Source: Symsagittifera roscoffensis (lineage: Eukaryota; Xenacoelomorpha; Acoela; Convolutidae). Taken from it: a DNA stretch of 64,000 nucleotides. The DNA lies in assembly GCF_963678635.1 (NCBI RefSeq), contig NC_087064.1, forward strand, positions 20,880,509 through 20,944,508, read 5' to 3'. Positions within the stretch are counted from its first letter, which is position 1; every line of letters begins with the position of its first letter. Positions 1-14,360 of this stretch are shown here, in pieces. Position numbers and translations under genes: made by a program. Under the pieces are notes generated by a model. The model made no database searches. It was not told the origin of the DNA and saw only the letters and a program-made list of their open reading frames with translations.

Positions 1-3000
1 TTGTTTCTATGTTTTTTTTGTTGGATTGACAATAAGCTTGTGCGTTTTTCTAGGAGTTTGCTGTGAACAGTATGGGATGCTGTAGTTTTTGGTTAAAAAA
101 CTGTTTCATATGATAATTTTCCAGGAATTATTGTTTTTTGGGAATTACTTGCTAATGGGAACAACTTTAAGTATGTTGACCATTCGGTGTAACATCTCCA
201 ATCATAATACATTAGAGGTATTTTTTGTAATGAACGGTTCATGCCTTTAACTAGTTTATTTGTCCATGGGCATGGGATGGTCTAGTTTTAAGTTTTTAAC
301 TATAGAGGTGGTATAATATTATGTTTCTTTATTTTTGATTTCTGTTCCCTTGTCTGTGACAGGGATTTCTGGTAGTCCAAACTCAGCTATCCAGTGTTCG
401 TGAAATGTGGAGTATGGGTAAAAAGCGTTATAATGAGGTTCAGGATTGAGTGCTACATAAAGCGTAAATGCCTCAAATTTTACCATAATATACAAGTTTC
501 TATCTGAGGAGGGTGTTATAGGACCTTTGCTCTCAAATGAAATTCTGTGTTTAAAATATAGACTGTGTCCTTTAAAGTCTTGTCTTTCCGCTTTTTCATG
601 GGGAAATGGTTTGTTCAACTGACATTCTATGCAATCATTGCTTCATACTTTTATCCAAATTGGTGCATTTGGAAGGTAAAAGTTTTGGGTGAAGTTTGAT
701 TATGTTTTTTCTGAACCTGCCTTCCCTTTTGTATGTAAGGAATATGAAGAGTGAAATGCAATTCGGTATAAGCTTAAGGGTAGGTAGGGTACTTTTGTTT
801 CGATACTGTTTTATTCTAAGCGATCATTTTTGTCGTTGATTGTCATTTTATTTTTTCTTCGGAAATATCGAAACAATGTTTTGTTTCCCAAAATTGTGAA
901 GTCAGCTTTTTTGGTTTTGTTTTTTGTTTGTGCCGAGATTCAAGTTGTTTGATGATAGGGTCAAGGTTTTAGTAATATTGTAGTAATTGAAGTGTTCTTG
1001 TTTCGGTGTTTAGAAAAAAATGCTTTTAATTTCATTTTTTGAGAGAGGTATAATATCCAGGGGGTCTTGTAAAATGGGGGCTGGTAAATTACTGATGTCA
1101 ATTAACTTTTTTTTCTATTACTGGGAATAAAATTTTTTGGTGTGTTTTTGTTCACATATCTTTTGTTGTGTATGGTTTTTTATCCACGATGAGTATGGTA
1201 TTGGTTTAAAAGTATTTTTTCTTAATAATTATTTTTCATAATGGTTGCTATGACAATCACGATATAAGAGAAAATGTTTTAAAGTGCTTATTTGCGTAGA
1301 ATCCGAGTCAGTTTTTACTGCGTCTTTACATTCGATTCGTGCGATTTGTGGTGATGTTTCGTCTTTTGCAAGGAAGAGTTTTTTTATATTTGTGGTTTTT
1401 CTTTGATTGTTTTTCGTGTTTCTAGTTCAAGTGGTTTGTTTCGACTAAGAATATTTGGTAAAGCAAGGTTTTTGTATGCTGTCCAAACTATGCGTCGGTT
1501 TCGAAATATTTTAGGATAGTTTGAAGTCTATAAACTCTGTGGTTTGGATTTGACTTTGTGTAAATAGGAAAATTGTTGGCTAATGATCTGTAACAAGAAT
1601 TGTTGGTAGTTTTTTTTCGACGTATTAAGAATTCATATTCTGGTAATGTATACTTTATATCTGTACATTCTCTCATAAGAGCAGAGAGTCTAAGTTGTGT
1701 TTGTGTAAAAAGTCTTAATTTTGCTTCATTGCACTTTTAGCTTTATAAGTCTCATTGTACTTTTACCTTCATGTGGTTGTGAAAGTGCTGCGCCGATTCT
1801 AAAGTTGGATGCGTCGCACATAGCGTAAAATGGTTGATCTGGGTCTGGGATTGTGTTTGAGATTTATTCAGTGTGAGGAGTTTTCATTTCCTCAAAGCGT
1901 TTTTGATGTTCTAATGTCCATTGAAAGTTATTTTGTTGTCGGAGAATGTTATAAAATGGTCTTAGATACAAGTGTATTTCACAAATTCTTTTACTCAAGA
2001 AAGTTAACTTTCCAAAAAATTCCTGGATTTTCTTCTAGTTCGATGATGGTTGGTGTTTTATTATTGCATCTAACCGTGATTTTAAAGGTGTAACTTTGGT
2101 ACCTCCTTTAATGAGTCCAAAGATTTTTACGCGAGTATGTGATTTATCTGGGGCTGTGAAAAAATGTGATTTATCTGAGGCTGCTTTCAAGTTTTATTTT
2201 AAAAATACTTTGTGAGTTTTGTCTAATACTTCAAAAATTTCTTCTTTCATTTGTGACTGTATGAAGACGTCGACCACTATGTTATTAATTTTTTTGATAA
2301 GTTTGAGTGGTATAAAAATTTTACTCATAAAAACTGAAAAAGCTGCTGGTCCTATGGAAAACCATAGAACAGTCTAATAAACTCGTTTTGTTGATTTCCA
2401 ATAAAGAATTGTGTTAGTCGACGTGATTGCTCAACTAATGGCTTTTGATAGTATGCGCTTTTCATGTCAGTAAGGGTATAGTACTGTCCATTTATCTCTG
2501 TGAGTATTACTTGTATTGGTTCTATCGGCCACTTGCATTTTGATTCATCAAAAAGCGAATTGAGGCATCTTGCATCTAGATCAATTTTAGTGATCCGCCT
2601 TTAGCTAGACAATTGGGGGGTTGATGAAGGTATTTCCTTTTGTTTGTTGTTATTTGTTTTTTTTTTGGTGAGATTATTCCGTATTGGTCGAGGATGTCTA
2701 GGAGTCTGTTTACTTTAGCTTGTAAGTGAACTGGTACTTTACTTGTTCGTTTTTTTTGAAAACTAAGTCAGGTCTAAGTGGAATGTGTAATGTTGAATGT
2801 GTTTTTCCAACATTAAATTTAGATGTGGCGTAAGCCATGGAATATTTAAAAACAATTCTGCTAATTGTTCAAATTCTTGCTGATTGATTTGAAAGTTGAT
2901 TATTGTTAAAAAAATTGTTGCTCATTAGTATATTTTAAGATTTGAAATGTTGGCCAAAAAAAGGGAGTTTTTGTGAAACAATTCGTGTTTCTTTTTGAGT

Positions 3001-4270
3001 AATTGGTATTATTGTTTATAGATAGTTTTTCATTAAGAACTGTTGATTAACATTTTATATTATTTACTCTAAATGGTCTTTTTTGTGTAAGGTAATATGT
3101 TGCTTTTGTTTCACAATATCGTAAAAGTCCTATAACTAGTGTATTTTTATTTGATGAACTACTATATACGAGTAAGGATATCACATCAGTTTTTGTATTT
3201 TTATTGATTTGATGGATGAAATCTTTACTCTAAAAAAGTTATGAATTGGTTTGAATTCAAGATCAGACATATGTAATTTTTATTTTGTTTTGATAGTATT
3301 AATTTGATGTACTTGATTATTAGAAAAATCATTACATATCTTGATAGAGTTTTCAGATGGTTTCATTGTTGAATGTTTATAAAGTAAAATTTTGAGAGAA
3401 ATGGGGGTTGTTTTTTTAATCTCTGGAAGAATGTGAGAGTTGTATTATTTGTCTTTGATGTGAAATTTGCTATCTAAGATGTTTATTGTTGGATTATTTT
3501 GGTATTAAATAGGATTCCAACGATATTGAGTTTTATGTCTGTTCTTGAGGAATATTCGCTTGAAGGGCTTATGTAATATTTCAATTTGTTCCATTGTTCT
3601 AGTTGCAGTCAGAAGTAATTGAATTTTTCCATGAATTGTTCGAGTTTTACCTTGAGCAGGGGCTAATTTACACGCAATTTTGGAAGGGAAAAAATTGGAT
3701 GTAGAGTTTCTTTCCAGGTAAAGATGATAATAATGTTCAATTTTGTGCCGGAATTAGTTAAAAAATCTATTTCAGATCTGGTGATTGGAGGTTTTTGCTT
3801 GTCTGTCTTCTCTAAGAAAAGTGGGGTTGTCCAAATTTTTTCTTTTGGTGATGACATTTTAGTTGTTGTCTTCTGGTAAATTTTGTCCATATTTGAGTTG
3901 GCTTCAATCATATATGGGGTGTAACTCGTTGTGCCTTGACTTTTATCTGGTTCTTGTGGGTTAGAACTAATCATTTCATTTTGGTATATTTTCGATTCAG
4001 TTGGTGTTTCATATTTATGTTCTACTTCGAGCATAGCATGTTAAATGTAAATGGGTTATCAGTACCACTTTTCTCATCTGGGGCTTCACAGAGTATGTGA
4101 TTTAACTGTACTTCTGAACTTTATGTATTGTCGATACCTGGAAGGTCTGTAGATTGTACTTGATTAAACTGCCTTCGATGTTTTGGTGTAATGTTTCTAT
4201 AGTTTTATTTTGTGTGTTTGAAAATTGAGAGTTACTTTGATGTGATGATTGAGAAGAGAGATGTTTGATG
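1..4270 (-). pseudogene. pol relic, copy A (integrase, RNase H, RT, protease pieces)
   Basis: Minus-strand fragments align in order with the intact element. Integrase core fragments lie at 319-618: the first catalytic Asp is kept in FDSKGP-like context but the second half is truncated. RNase H/tether pieces lie around 1440-1700. RT motif A is near 2400-2480, where the decayed copy still reads D-M-K-S-A-Y followed by Gln. A protease fragment lies at 3663-4034, where the catalytic triad reads N-S-G instead of D-S-G. Frames are broken by many indels and stops. Nothing here can encode a working protein. Confidence 0.8.
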
Positions 4271-6970
4271 TTGTTGTGATTTTTCTTTTATTTTGGGTAT
4301 AGGAGTTTTTTCTCGTATCTAACGGTTTAGTCTATGTTTTTGACTTATTTGTTTTAGGAATAGCTAAATAGAATTTGCTGTTTTGTGTTGTATGGTTTTT
4401 TGTGCGGTGTTGTCAAGGATATGTAGTCCTGTGAAGGAGTATAGTTGTGTTATTTCACGGAGGGCGCATTCCTTCGGATAGTATGGTAAAAGATTGTTTT
4501 TATGTTTTTTTTTGTTGGATTGACAATTACCTTGTGCGTTTTTCTAGGAGTTTGCTGTGAACAGTATGGGATGCTGTGGTTTTTAGTTAAAAACTATTTC
4601 ATATGATAATTTTCCAGGAATTATTGTATTTTGGGAATTATTTGCTAATGGGAACAACTTTACATATGTTGACCATTCGGTGTAACATCTCCAATCATTT
4701 TACATTAGAGGTATTTTTGTTATGAACGGTTCATGCCTTTAACTAGTTCATTTTTCCATGGGCATGGGATGATCTAGGTTTAAGTTTTTAACTATAGAGG
4801 TGGCATAATGTTATGTTTTTTTATTTATGATTTCTGTTCCCTTGTCTGTGACAGGGATTTCTGGTAGTCCAAACTCAGCTATCCAGTGTTCGTGAAATGT
4901 GGAGTATGGGTAAAAAGCGTTATAATGAGGTTCAGGATTGAGTACTACATGAAGCGTAAATGCCTCAAATTTTACCATAATATACAAGTTTCCATCTGAG
5001 GAGGGTGTTATAGGACCTTTGCTGTCAAATGAAATTCTGTGTTTGAAATATAGACTTTGTCCTTTAAAGTCTTGTTTTTCCGCTTTTTCATAGGGAAATG
5101 GTTTGTTCAACTGACATTCTATGCAATCATTGCTTAATACTTTTATCCAAATTGGTGCATTTGGAAGGTAAAAGTTTTGGGTGAAGTTTGATTATGTTTT
5201 TTCTGAACCTGCCTTCCCTTTTGTATGTAAGGAATGTGAAGTATGAAATGCAATTAAGTATAAACTTAAGGGGGAGGCAAGGTACTTTTGTTTCGATACT
5301 GTTTTATTCTAAGCGATCAGTTTTGTCGTTGATTGTCATTTTATTTTTTCTTCGGAAATATCGAAACAATGTTTTGTTTCCCAAAATTGTGAAGTCAGCT
5401 TTTTTGGTTTTGTTTTATGTTTGTGCCGAGATTCAAGTTGTTTGATGATAGGGTCAAGGTTTTGGTATTATTGTATCAATTGAAGTGTTATTGTTTCTAC
5501 TTTGAGCATAGCATGTTAAATGTAAATGGGTTATCAGTACCACTTTTCTCATCTGGGGCTTCACAGAGTATGTGATTTAACTGTACTTCTGAACTTTATG
5601 TATTGTCGATACCTGGAAGGTCTGTAGATTGTACTTGATTAAACTGCCTTCGATGTTTTGGTGTAATGTTTCTATAGTTTTATTTTGTGTGTTTGAAAAT
5701 TGAGAGTTACTTTGATGTGATGATTGAGAAGAGAGATGTTTGATGTTGTTGTGATTTTTCTTTTATTTTGGGTATAGGAGTTTTTTCTCGTATCTAACGG
5801 TTTAGTCTATGTTTTTGACTTATTTGTTTTAGGAATAGCTAAATAGAATTTGCTGTTTTGTGTTGTATGGTTTTTTGTGCGGTGTTGTCAAGGATATGTA
5901 GTCCTGTGAAGGAGTATAGTTGTGTTATTTCACGGAGGGCGCATTCCTTCGGATAGTATGGTAAAAGATTGTTTTTATGTTTTTTTTTGTTGGATTGACA
6001 ATTACCTTGTGCGTTTTTCTAGGAGTTTGCTGTGAACAGTATGGGATGCTGTGGTTTTTACTTAAAAACTATTTCATATGATAATTTTCCAGGAATTATT
6101 GTATTTTGGGAATTATTTGCTAATGGGAACAACTTTACATATGTTGACCATTCGGTGTAACATCTCCAATCATTTTACATTAGAGGTATTTTTGTAATGA
6201 ACGGTTCATGCCTTTAACTAGTTCATTTTTCCATGGGCATGGGATGATCTAGGTTTAAGTTTTTAACTATAGAGGTGGCATAATGTTATGTTTTTTTATT
6301 TATGATTTCTGTTCCCTTGTCTGTGACAGGGATTTCTGGTAGTCCAAACTCAGCTATCCAGTGTTCGTGAAATGTGGAGTATGGGTAAAAAGCGTTATAA
6401 TGAGGTTCAGGATTGAGTGCTACATGAAGCGTAAATGCCTCAAATTTTACCATAATATACAAGTTTCCATCTGAGGAGGGTGTTATAGGACCTTTGCTGT
6501 CAAATGAAATTCTGTGTTTGAAATATAGACTTTGTCCTTTAAAGTCTTGTTTTTCCGCTTTTTCATAGGGAAATGGTTTGTTCAACTGACATTCTATGCA
6601 ATCATTGCTTTATACTTTTATCCAAATTGGTGCATTTGGAAGGTAAAAGTTTTGGGTGAAGTTTGATTATGTTTTTTCTGAACCTGCCTTCCCTTTTGTA
6701 TGTAAGGAATGTGAAGTATGAAATGCAATTAAGTATAAACTTAAGGGGGAGGCAAGGTACTTTTGTTTCGATACTGTTTTATTCTAAGCGATCAGTTTTG
6801 TCGTTGATTGTCATTTTATTTTTTCTTCGGAAATATCGAAACAATGTTTTGTTTCCCAAAATTGTGAAGTCAGCTTTTTTGGTTTTGTTTTATGTTTGTG
6901 CCGAGATTCAAGTTGTTTGATGATAGGGTCAAGGTTTTGGTATTATTGTATCAATTGAAGTGTTATTGTT
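4021..6970 (-). repeat. Tandem duplication, two 1,475-bp units (4021-5495 and 5496-6970)
   Basis: The two units differ at only a handful of positions (for example an A/G difference in the integrase fragment at 4943 versus 6418). Each unit contains the joint between a gag/protease-boundary segment and an integrase C-terminal segment, so the duplication happened after the element was already scrambled. A short TTGTTTC-type homology lies at the junctions near 5491 and 6966. The same broken integrase frame therefore occurs at 4811-5110 and 6286-6585. Confidence 0.93.
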
Positions 6971-9900
6971 TCGGTGTTTAGGAAAAAATGCTTTTAATTT
7001 CATTTTTTGAGATAGGTATAGTATCCAGGGGGTCTTGTAAAATGGGGGCTGGTAATTTACTGATGTCGATTAACTTTTTATTTTCTATTACTGGGAATAA
7101 AATTTTTCGGTGTGTTTTTGCTCACATATCTTTTGTTGTGTATTGTTTTTTATCGACAATGAGTATGGTATTGGTTTAAAAGTATTTTTTCCGAATAATT
7201 ATACTTCATAATGGTTGCTATGACAATCACGATATAAGAGAAAATGTTTTAAAGTGCTTATTTGCGTCGAATCCGAGTCAGTTTTTACTGCGTCTTTACA
7301 TGCGATTCGTGCGATTTGTGGTCATGTTTCGTCTTTTGCAAGGAAGAGTTTTATATTTGTGGTATTCCTTTAATTGTTTTTCGTGTTTCTAGTTCAAGTG
7401 GTTTGTTTCGACTAAGAATATCTGGTAAAGCAAGGTTTTTGTATGCTGTCCAAACTATGCGTAGGTTTCGAAATATTTTAGGATAGTTTGAAGTCTATAA
7501 ACTCTGTGGTTTGGATTTGACTTTGTGTAAGTAGAAAAATTATTGGCTAATGATCTGTAACAAGAATTGTTGGTAGTTTTTTTCCAAGTATTAAGAGTTC
7601 ATATTCTGGTAATGTATACTTTATATCTGTACATTCTCTCATAAGAGCAGAGAGTCTAAGTTGTGTTTGTGTAAAAAGTGTTAATTTTGCTTCATTGCAC
7701 TTTTACCTTTATGAGTCTCATTGTACTTTAACCTTCATGTGATTGTGAAAGTGCTGCGCCGATTCTAAAGTTGGACGCGTCGCACATAGCGTAAAATGGT
7801 TGATCTGGGTCTGGGATTGTGTTTGCGATTTATTCAGTGAGAGGAGTTTTCATTTCTTCAAAGCGTTTTTGATGTTCTAGTGTCCATTGAAATTTATTTT
7901 GTTGTCGGAGAATGTTATAAAATGGTCTTAGATATAAGTGTATTTCACAAATTCATTTACTCAAGAAAGTTAACTTTCCAAAAAATTCCTGGATTTTCTT
8001 CTAATTCGATGGTGGTTGGAGTTTTATTTTTGCATCTAATCTTGATTTTAAAGGTGTAATTTTAATACCTCCAATAATGAGTCCAAAAATTTTACGCGAT
8101 TAAAGAAAAAAGAAAAAACCTGATTTATCTGGGGCTGCTTTCAAGTTTTCTTTTAAAAATATTTTGTGAGTTTTGTCTAATACTTCAAAAATTTCTTCTT
8201 TCATTTGTGACTGCATGAAGACGTCGACCACTATGTTATTATTTTCTTGATAAGTTTGAGTGGTATAAAAATTTTACTCATAAAAGCTGAAAAAGCTGCT
8301 GGTCCTATGGAAAACCATAGAATAGTCTAATAAGCTCGTTTTGTTGATTTCCAATAGAGAATTGTGTTAGTCGACGTGATTGTTCAACTAATTGCATTTG
8401 ATAGTATGCGCTTTTCATGTCAGTAAGGGTATAGTACTGTCCATTTATCTCTGTGAGTATTACTTGTATTGGTTCTATCGGCCACTTGCACTTTGATTTA
8501 TCAAAAAGCTAATTGAGGCATCTTGCATCTAGATCAATTTTAGTGATCCGCCTTTAGCTAGAAAATTGAGGTGGTTGATGAAGGTATTTCCTTTTGGTTG
8601 TTGTTCTTTGTTTTTTTTTGGTGAGATTATTTCGTATTGGTCGAGGATGTCTAGGAGTCTGTTTACTTTAGCTTGTAAAAGAACTGGTACTTTACTTGTT
8701 CGTTTTTTTTTGGAAAACTAAGTCAGGTCTAAGTGGAATGTGTTTTTCCAACATTAAATTTAAATGTGGCGTAAGCCATGGAATATTTAAAAACAATTCT
8801 GCTAACTGTTCAAATTCTTGCTGATTGATTTGAAAGTTGATTATTGTTAAAATTTTTTGTTGCTCATTAGTTTATTTTAAGATTTGAAATGTTGGCTTAC
8901 AAACGGAAGTTTTTGTGAAACAATTCGTGTTTCTTTTTGAGTAATTGGTATCATTGTTTATAGATAGTTTTTCATTAGGAATTGTTGATTGACATTTTTC
9001 TATTAATTTCAAAAAAATATTAACTTTAAATGCTCTTTTTTGTGTAAGGTGAAATGTTTGCATTTGTTTCACAATATCGTAAAAGTCCTAAAGATAGTAT
9101 ATTTTTATTTGATGAACTACTATATACAAGTAAGGATATCACATCTGTTTTTGTATTTTTTTTGATTTGATAGATGAAATCTTTACTCTAAAAAAGTTAT
9201 GAATTGGTTTGAATTCAAGATCAGACATATATAGCTTTTATTTTGTTTTGATAGTAATAATTTGATGTACTTGATTAAAAGAAAAATCATATACATAAAC
9301 TGATAGAATTTTCAGATGGTTTCATTGTTGAATGTTCATAAAGTAAAATTGTGAGAGAAATGGGGTTTGTTTTTTTTTTATCTCTGGAAGAATGTGAGAG
9401 TTGTATTATTTGTCTTTGATGTGAAATTTGCTATCTAAGATGTTTATTGTTGGATTATTTTGGTATTAAATAGGATTCCAACAATATTGAGTTTTATGTC
9501 TGTTCTTGAGGAATATTCGCTTGAAGGGCTTATGTAATATTTCAATTTGTTCCATTGTTCTAGTTGCAATCAGAAGTAATTGAATTTTTCCATGAATTGT
9601 TCGAGTTTTACCTTGAGCAGGGGCTAATTTACACACAATTTTGGAAGAGAAAAAATTGGATGTAGAGTTTCATTCCAGGTAAAGATGATAATAATGTTCG
9701 ATTTTGTGCCGGAATTGGTTAAAAAATCTATTTCAAGATCTGGTGATTGGAGGTTTTTGCTTGTCTGTCTTTCTAAGAAAAGTGGGATCGTCCAAATTTT
9801 TTCTTTTGGTGATGACATTTTAGTTGTTGTCTTCTTGTAAATTTTGTTCATATTTGAGTTGGCTTCAATCATATATAGGGTGTAATTCGTTGTGCCTTGA

Positions 9901-10070
9901 TTTTTTATCTGGTTCTTGTGGGTTAGAACTAATCATTTCATTTTGGTATAAATTCGATTCAGTTGGTGTTTCATATTTTCGTTCTACTTTGAGCATGTTA
10001 ATAGTAAATGGGTTATCAGTACTAATCGTACTTAATCAGTACTTAATCAGTACTAAACGGTTCTAATCTG
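6971..10070 (-). pseudogene. pol relic, copy B (RNase H-IN linker, RNase H, RT, protease)
   Basis: This is the continuation of the second pass through the relic element. The RNase H-integrase linker (about 6980-7120) is open in frame 0 up to a T-run and then requires a -1 shift to read the integrase frame, as in the intact element. The RT motif A region around 8370-8430 keeps D-M-K-S-A-Y-Y-Q-M. The protease fragment at 9624-9872 has N-S-G in place of the catalytic D-S-G. Stops and indels are frequent. Confidence 0.75.
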
Positions 10071-13000
10071 GGGCTTCACAGAGTATGTGATTTAACTGTA
10101 CTTCTGAACTTTATGTATTGTCGATACCTGGAAGGTCTGTAGATTGTACTTGATTAAACTGCCTTCGATGTTTTGTTGTACTGTTTCTATAGTTTTATTT
10201 TGTGTGTTTGAAAATTGAGAGTTACTTTGAGGTGATGATTGAGAATAGGTAGTTCTTGATCTATTTTGCTAATTATTTTTTCTGTTTCTAGAGTTATCAC
10301 GGGATCTGTTATTAAAATTACTATAATATGGTCTAAAGTTGGAGTAGTTTTGCGATCTATTATTTGAGTAATTTGAACTTCAATTTTTTGATTAGTATCA
10401 ATTTCGATTGTTAGAACAGTCAATTGTGATTGTTAGAAGAGTTTCTTGAACGGTCATTGGAATAGCATCTGTTCCTAGAGTTAGAATAAGAACGACTCCT
10501 TTTAAAACTTGAATAATTATTTCTGTTTGAGTTTGATCTTGAGTAGTTGTTTCGACACTGATTGTTTTGGCTATTTGATCTGCTATATCTATTTTGTGAA
10601 CAGTTTTGTGACTTTCGTCAATCTGGTGATCTTCCCCGAAAAAGTTTTGACCGGGGGATTGAGATCTGTTGTTACTATAGCTATCTGGAAGTGGTTTTCC
10701 TAAGCTATTATTACTTTGAATATTTTCATTTGGTTTTTGTTTTTAATTAAGTATTGTTTAAAAAAGTTGTGGGAGTCTTTGTGTTTTTACGGTATATTTA
10801 AGTTGTTTCGTTATTTTTGTCTGCATTCATCTATGCTATTTCCATATCTGCGGCAATAACTAAACCATTTTTGAATCATTTCAGAGTCGAGCTTTTTTGA
10901 ACATTCCTGTGTAAATCATTTCCAATCAGATTTATTGTCTATAGGTAGAACCGAAAACCGTTTTTGAGCTGCACCATCAAGAGTGGTTTGAATTAATGCC
11001 CATGTATCCAATTCAGATGAAGTGGGGTATTAACTGGTTCTGAACTTATGTTTTAAATTAGTTTTGCCGTAACTGCATTTAAAAAGTCTTCTACTGAATA
11101 TTCAGGGTCTGATCCTGTGAACACCATGAGTGGTTTATTAGATGTAAAAGATGCTCCATCCATTAGGTACGTATTCATTGGCGTTTGAAGTGATTCGGCT
11201 GCGTTTGGTATTTGTGTAAAATTTTAATTTGGGTTTTTGTAACTTCGTGTTGATGTAAATAATATGGTGACGGGATTCCATTTTGCATTGGATTAGTCTG
11301 ATATGTTTGAGATTTTCGTTTTGTGATTGCATATTATTTGATTGATCGATTTTTGGTCGTTGAGCAAGGAGTTGCTGTGTTTGCCGTGTTTGTTCTGAAT
11401 TCATTTAAGGTTCAAAAACATCTGGTTGATAAATATTATGCTGTTGATCAATATTATTCCAATTATCTTTTCGTGTGTTTTTCTGTGTTGTTGTTGGTTT
11501 TGATTGAAGTAATCTTCATCTTCGGAAAAATGTTGTAGAACTAAGTCAGGTCTAAGTGGAATGTGTTTTTCCAACATTAAATTTAAATGTGGCGTAAGCC
11601 ATGGAATATTTAAAAACAATTCTGCTAACTGTTCAAATTCTTGCTGATTGATTTGAAAGTTGATTATTGTTAAAATTTTTTGTTGCTCATTAGTTTATTT
11701 TAAGATTTGAAATGTTGGCTTACAAACGGAAGTTTTTGTGAAACAATTCGTGTTTCTTTTTGAGTAATTGGTATCATTGTTTATAGATAGTTTTTCATTA
11801 GGAATTGTTGATTGACATTTTTCTATTAATTTCAAAAAAGTATTAACTTTAAATGCTCTTTTTTGTGTAAGGTGAAATGTTTGCATTTGTTTCACAATAT
11901 CGTAAAAGTCCTAAAGATAGTGTATTTTTATTTGATGAACTACTATATACAAGTAAGGATATCACATCTGTTTTTGTATTTTTTTTGATTTGATAGATGA
12001 AATCTTTACTCTAAAAAAGTTATGAATTGGTTTGAATTCAAGATCAGACATATATAGCTTTTATTTTGTTTTGATAGTAATAATTTGATGTACTTGATTA
12101 AAAGAAAAATCATATACATAAACTGATAGAATTTTCAGATGGTTTCATTGTTGAATGTTCATAAAGTAAAATTGTGAGAGAAATGGGGTTTGTTTTTTTT
12201 TATCTCTGGAAGAATGTGAGAGTTGTATTATTTGTCTTTGATGTGAAATTTGCTATCTAAGATGTTTATTGTTGGATTATTTTGGTATTAAATAGGATTC
12301 CAACAATATTGAGTTTTATGTCTGTTCTTGAGGAATATTCGCTTGAAGGGCTTATGTAATATTTCAATTTGTTCCATTGTTCTAGTTGCAATCAGAAGTA
12401 ATTGAATTTTTCCATGAATTGTTCGAGTTTTACCTTGAGCAGGGGCTAATTTACACGCAATTTTGGAAGAGAAAAATTTGGATGTAGAGTTTCATTCCCG
12501 GTAAAGATGATAATAATGTTCGATTTTGTGCCGGAATTGGTTAAAAAATCTATTTCAAGATCTGGTGATTGGAGGTTTTTGCTTGTCTGTCTTTCTAAGA
12601 AAAGTGGGATCGTCCAAATTTTTTCTTTTGGTGATGACATTTTAGTTGTTGTCTTCTTGTAAATTTTGTTCATATTTGAGTTGGCTTCAATCATATATAG
12701 GGTGTAATTCGTTGTGCCTTGATTTTTTATCTGGTTCTTGTGGGTTAGAACTAATCATTTCATTTTGGTATAAATTCGATTCAGTTGGTGTTTCATATTT
12801 TCGTTCTACTTTGAGCATGTTAATAGTAAATGGGTTATCAGTACTAATCGTACTTAATCAGTACTTAATCAGTACTAAACGGTTCTAATCTGGGGCTTCA
12901 CAGAGTATGTGATTTAACTGTACTTCTGAACTTTATGTATTGTCGATACCTGGAAGGTCTGTAGATTGTACTTGATTAAACTGCCTTCGATGTTTTGTTG

Positions 13001-14360
13001 TACTGTTTCTATAGTTTTATTTTGTGTGTTTGAAAATTGAGAGTTACTTTGAGGTGATGATTGAGAATAGGTAGTTCTTGATCTATTTTGCTAATTATTT
13101 TTTCTGTTTCTAGAGTTATCACGGGATCTGTTATTAAAATTACTATAATATGGTCTAAAGTTGGAGTAGTTTTGCGATCTATTATTTGAGTAATTTGAAC
13201 TTCAATTTTTTGATTAGTATCAATTTCGATTGTTAGAACAGTCAATTGTGATTGTTAGAAGAGTTTCTTGAACGGTCATTGGAATAGCATCTGTTCCTAG
13301 AGTTAGAATAAGAACGACTCCTTTTAAAACTTGAATAATTATTTCTGTTTGAGTTTGATCTTGAGTAGTTGTTTCGACACTGATTGTTTTGGCTATTTGA
13401 TCTGCTATATCTATTTTGTGAACAGTTTTGTGACTTTCGTCAATCTGGTGATCTTCCCCGAAAAAGTTTTGACCGGGGGATTGAGATCTGTTGTTACTAT
13501 AGCTATCTGGAAGTGGTTTTCCTAAGCTATTATTACTTTGAATATTTTCATTTGGTTTTTGTTTTTAATTAAGTATTGTTTAAAAAAGTTGTGGGAGTCT
13601 TTGTGTTTTTACGGTATATTTAAGTTGTTTCGTTATTTTTGTCTGCATTCATCTATGCTATTTCCATATCTGCGGCAATAACTAAACCATTTTTGAATCA
13701 TTTCAGAGTCGAGCTTTTTTGAACATTCCTGTGTAAATCATTTCCAATCAGATTTATTGTCTATAGGTAGAACCGAAAACCGTTTTTGAGCTGCACCATC
13801 AAGAGTGGTTTGAATTAATGCCCATGTATCCAATTCAGATGAAGTGGGGTATTAACTGGTTCTGAACTTATGTTTTAAATTAGTTTTGCCGTAACTGCAT
13901 TTAAAAAGTCTTCTACTGAATATTCAGGGTCTGATCCTGTGAACACCATGAGTGGTTTATTAGATGTAAAAGATGCTCCATCCATTAGGTACGTATTCAT
14001 TGGCGTTTGAAGTGATTCGGCTGCGTTTGGTATTTGTGTAAAATTTTAATTTGGGTTTTTGTAACTTCGTGTTGATGTAAAAAATATGGTGACGGGATTC
14101 CATTTTGCATTGGATTAGTCTGATATGTTTGAGATTTTCGTTTTGTGATTGCATATTATTTGATTGATCGAGTTTTGGTCGTTGAGCAAGGAGTTGCTGT
14201 GTTTGCCGTGTTTGTTCTGAATTCATTTAAGGTTCAAAAACATCTGGTTGATAAATATTATGCTGTTGATCAATATTATTCCAATTATCTTTTCGTGTGT
14301 TTTTCTGTGTTGTTGTTGGTTTTGATTGAAGTAATCTTCATCTTCGGAAAAATGTGGTTG
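8716..14360 (-). repeat. Tandem duplication, two units of about 2.82 kb (8716-11538 and 11539-14360)
   Basis: The units are nearly identical, with an offset of 2,823 falling to 2,822 after a one-base indel. Each spans the RT N-terminus, protease, zinc-knuckle region and part of gag of the relic. The same dead fragments recur in both, for example 9624-9872/12446-12694, 10187-10423/13009-13245 and 11138-11404/13960-14226. A short run of TACTTAATCAG-type repeats is present in both at about 10020-10060 and 12842-12882. The shared lesions show that decay came first and duplication later. Confidence 0.93.
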
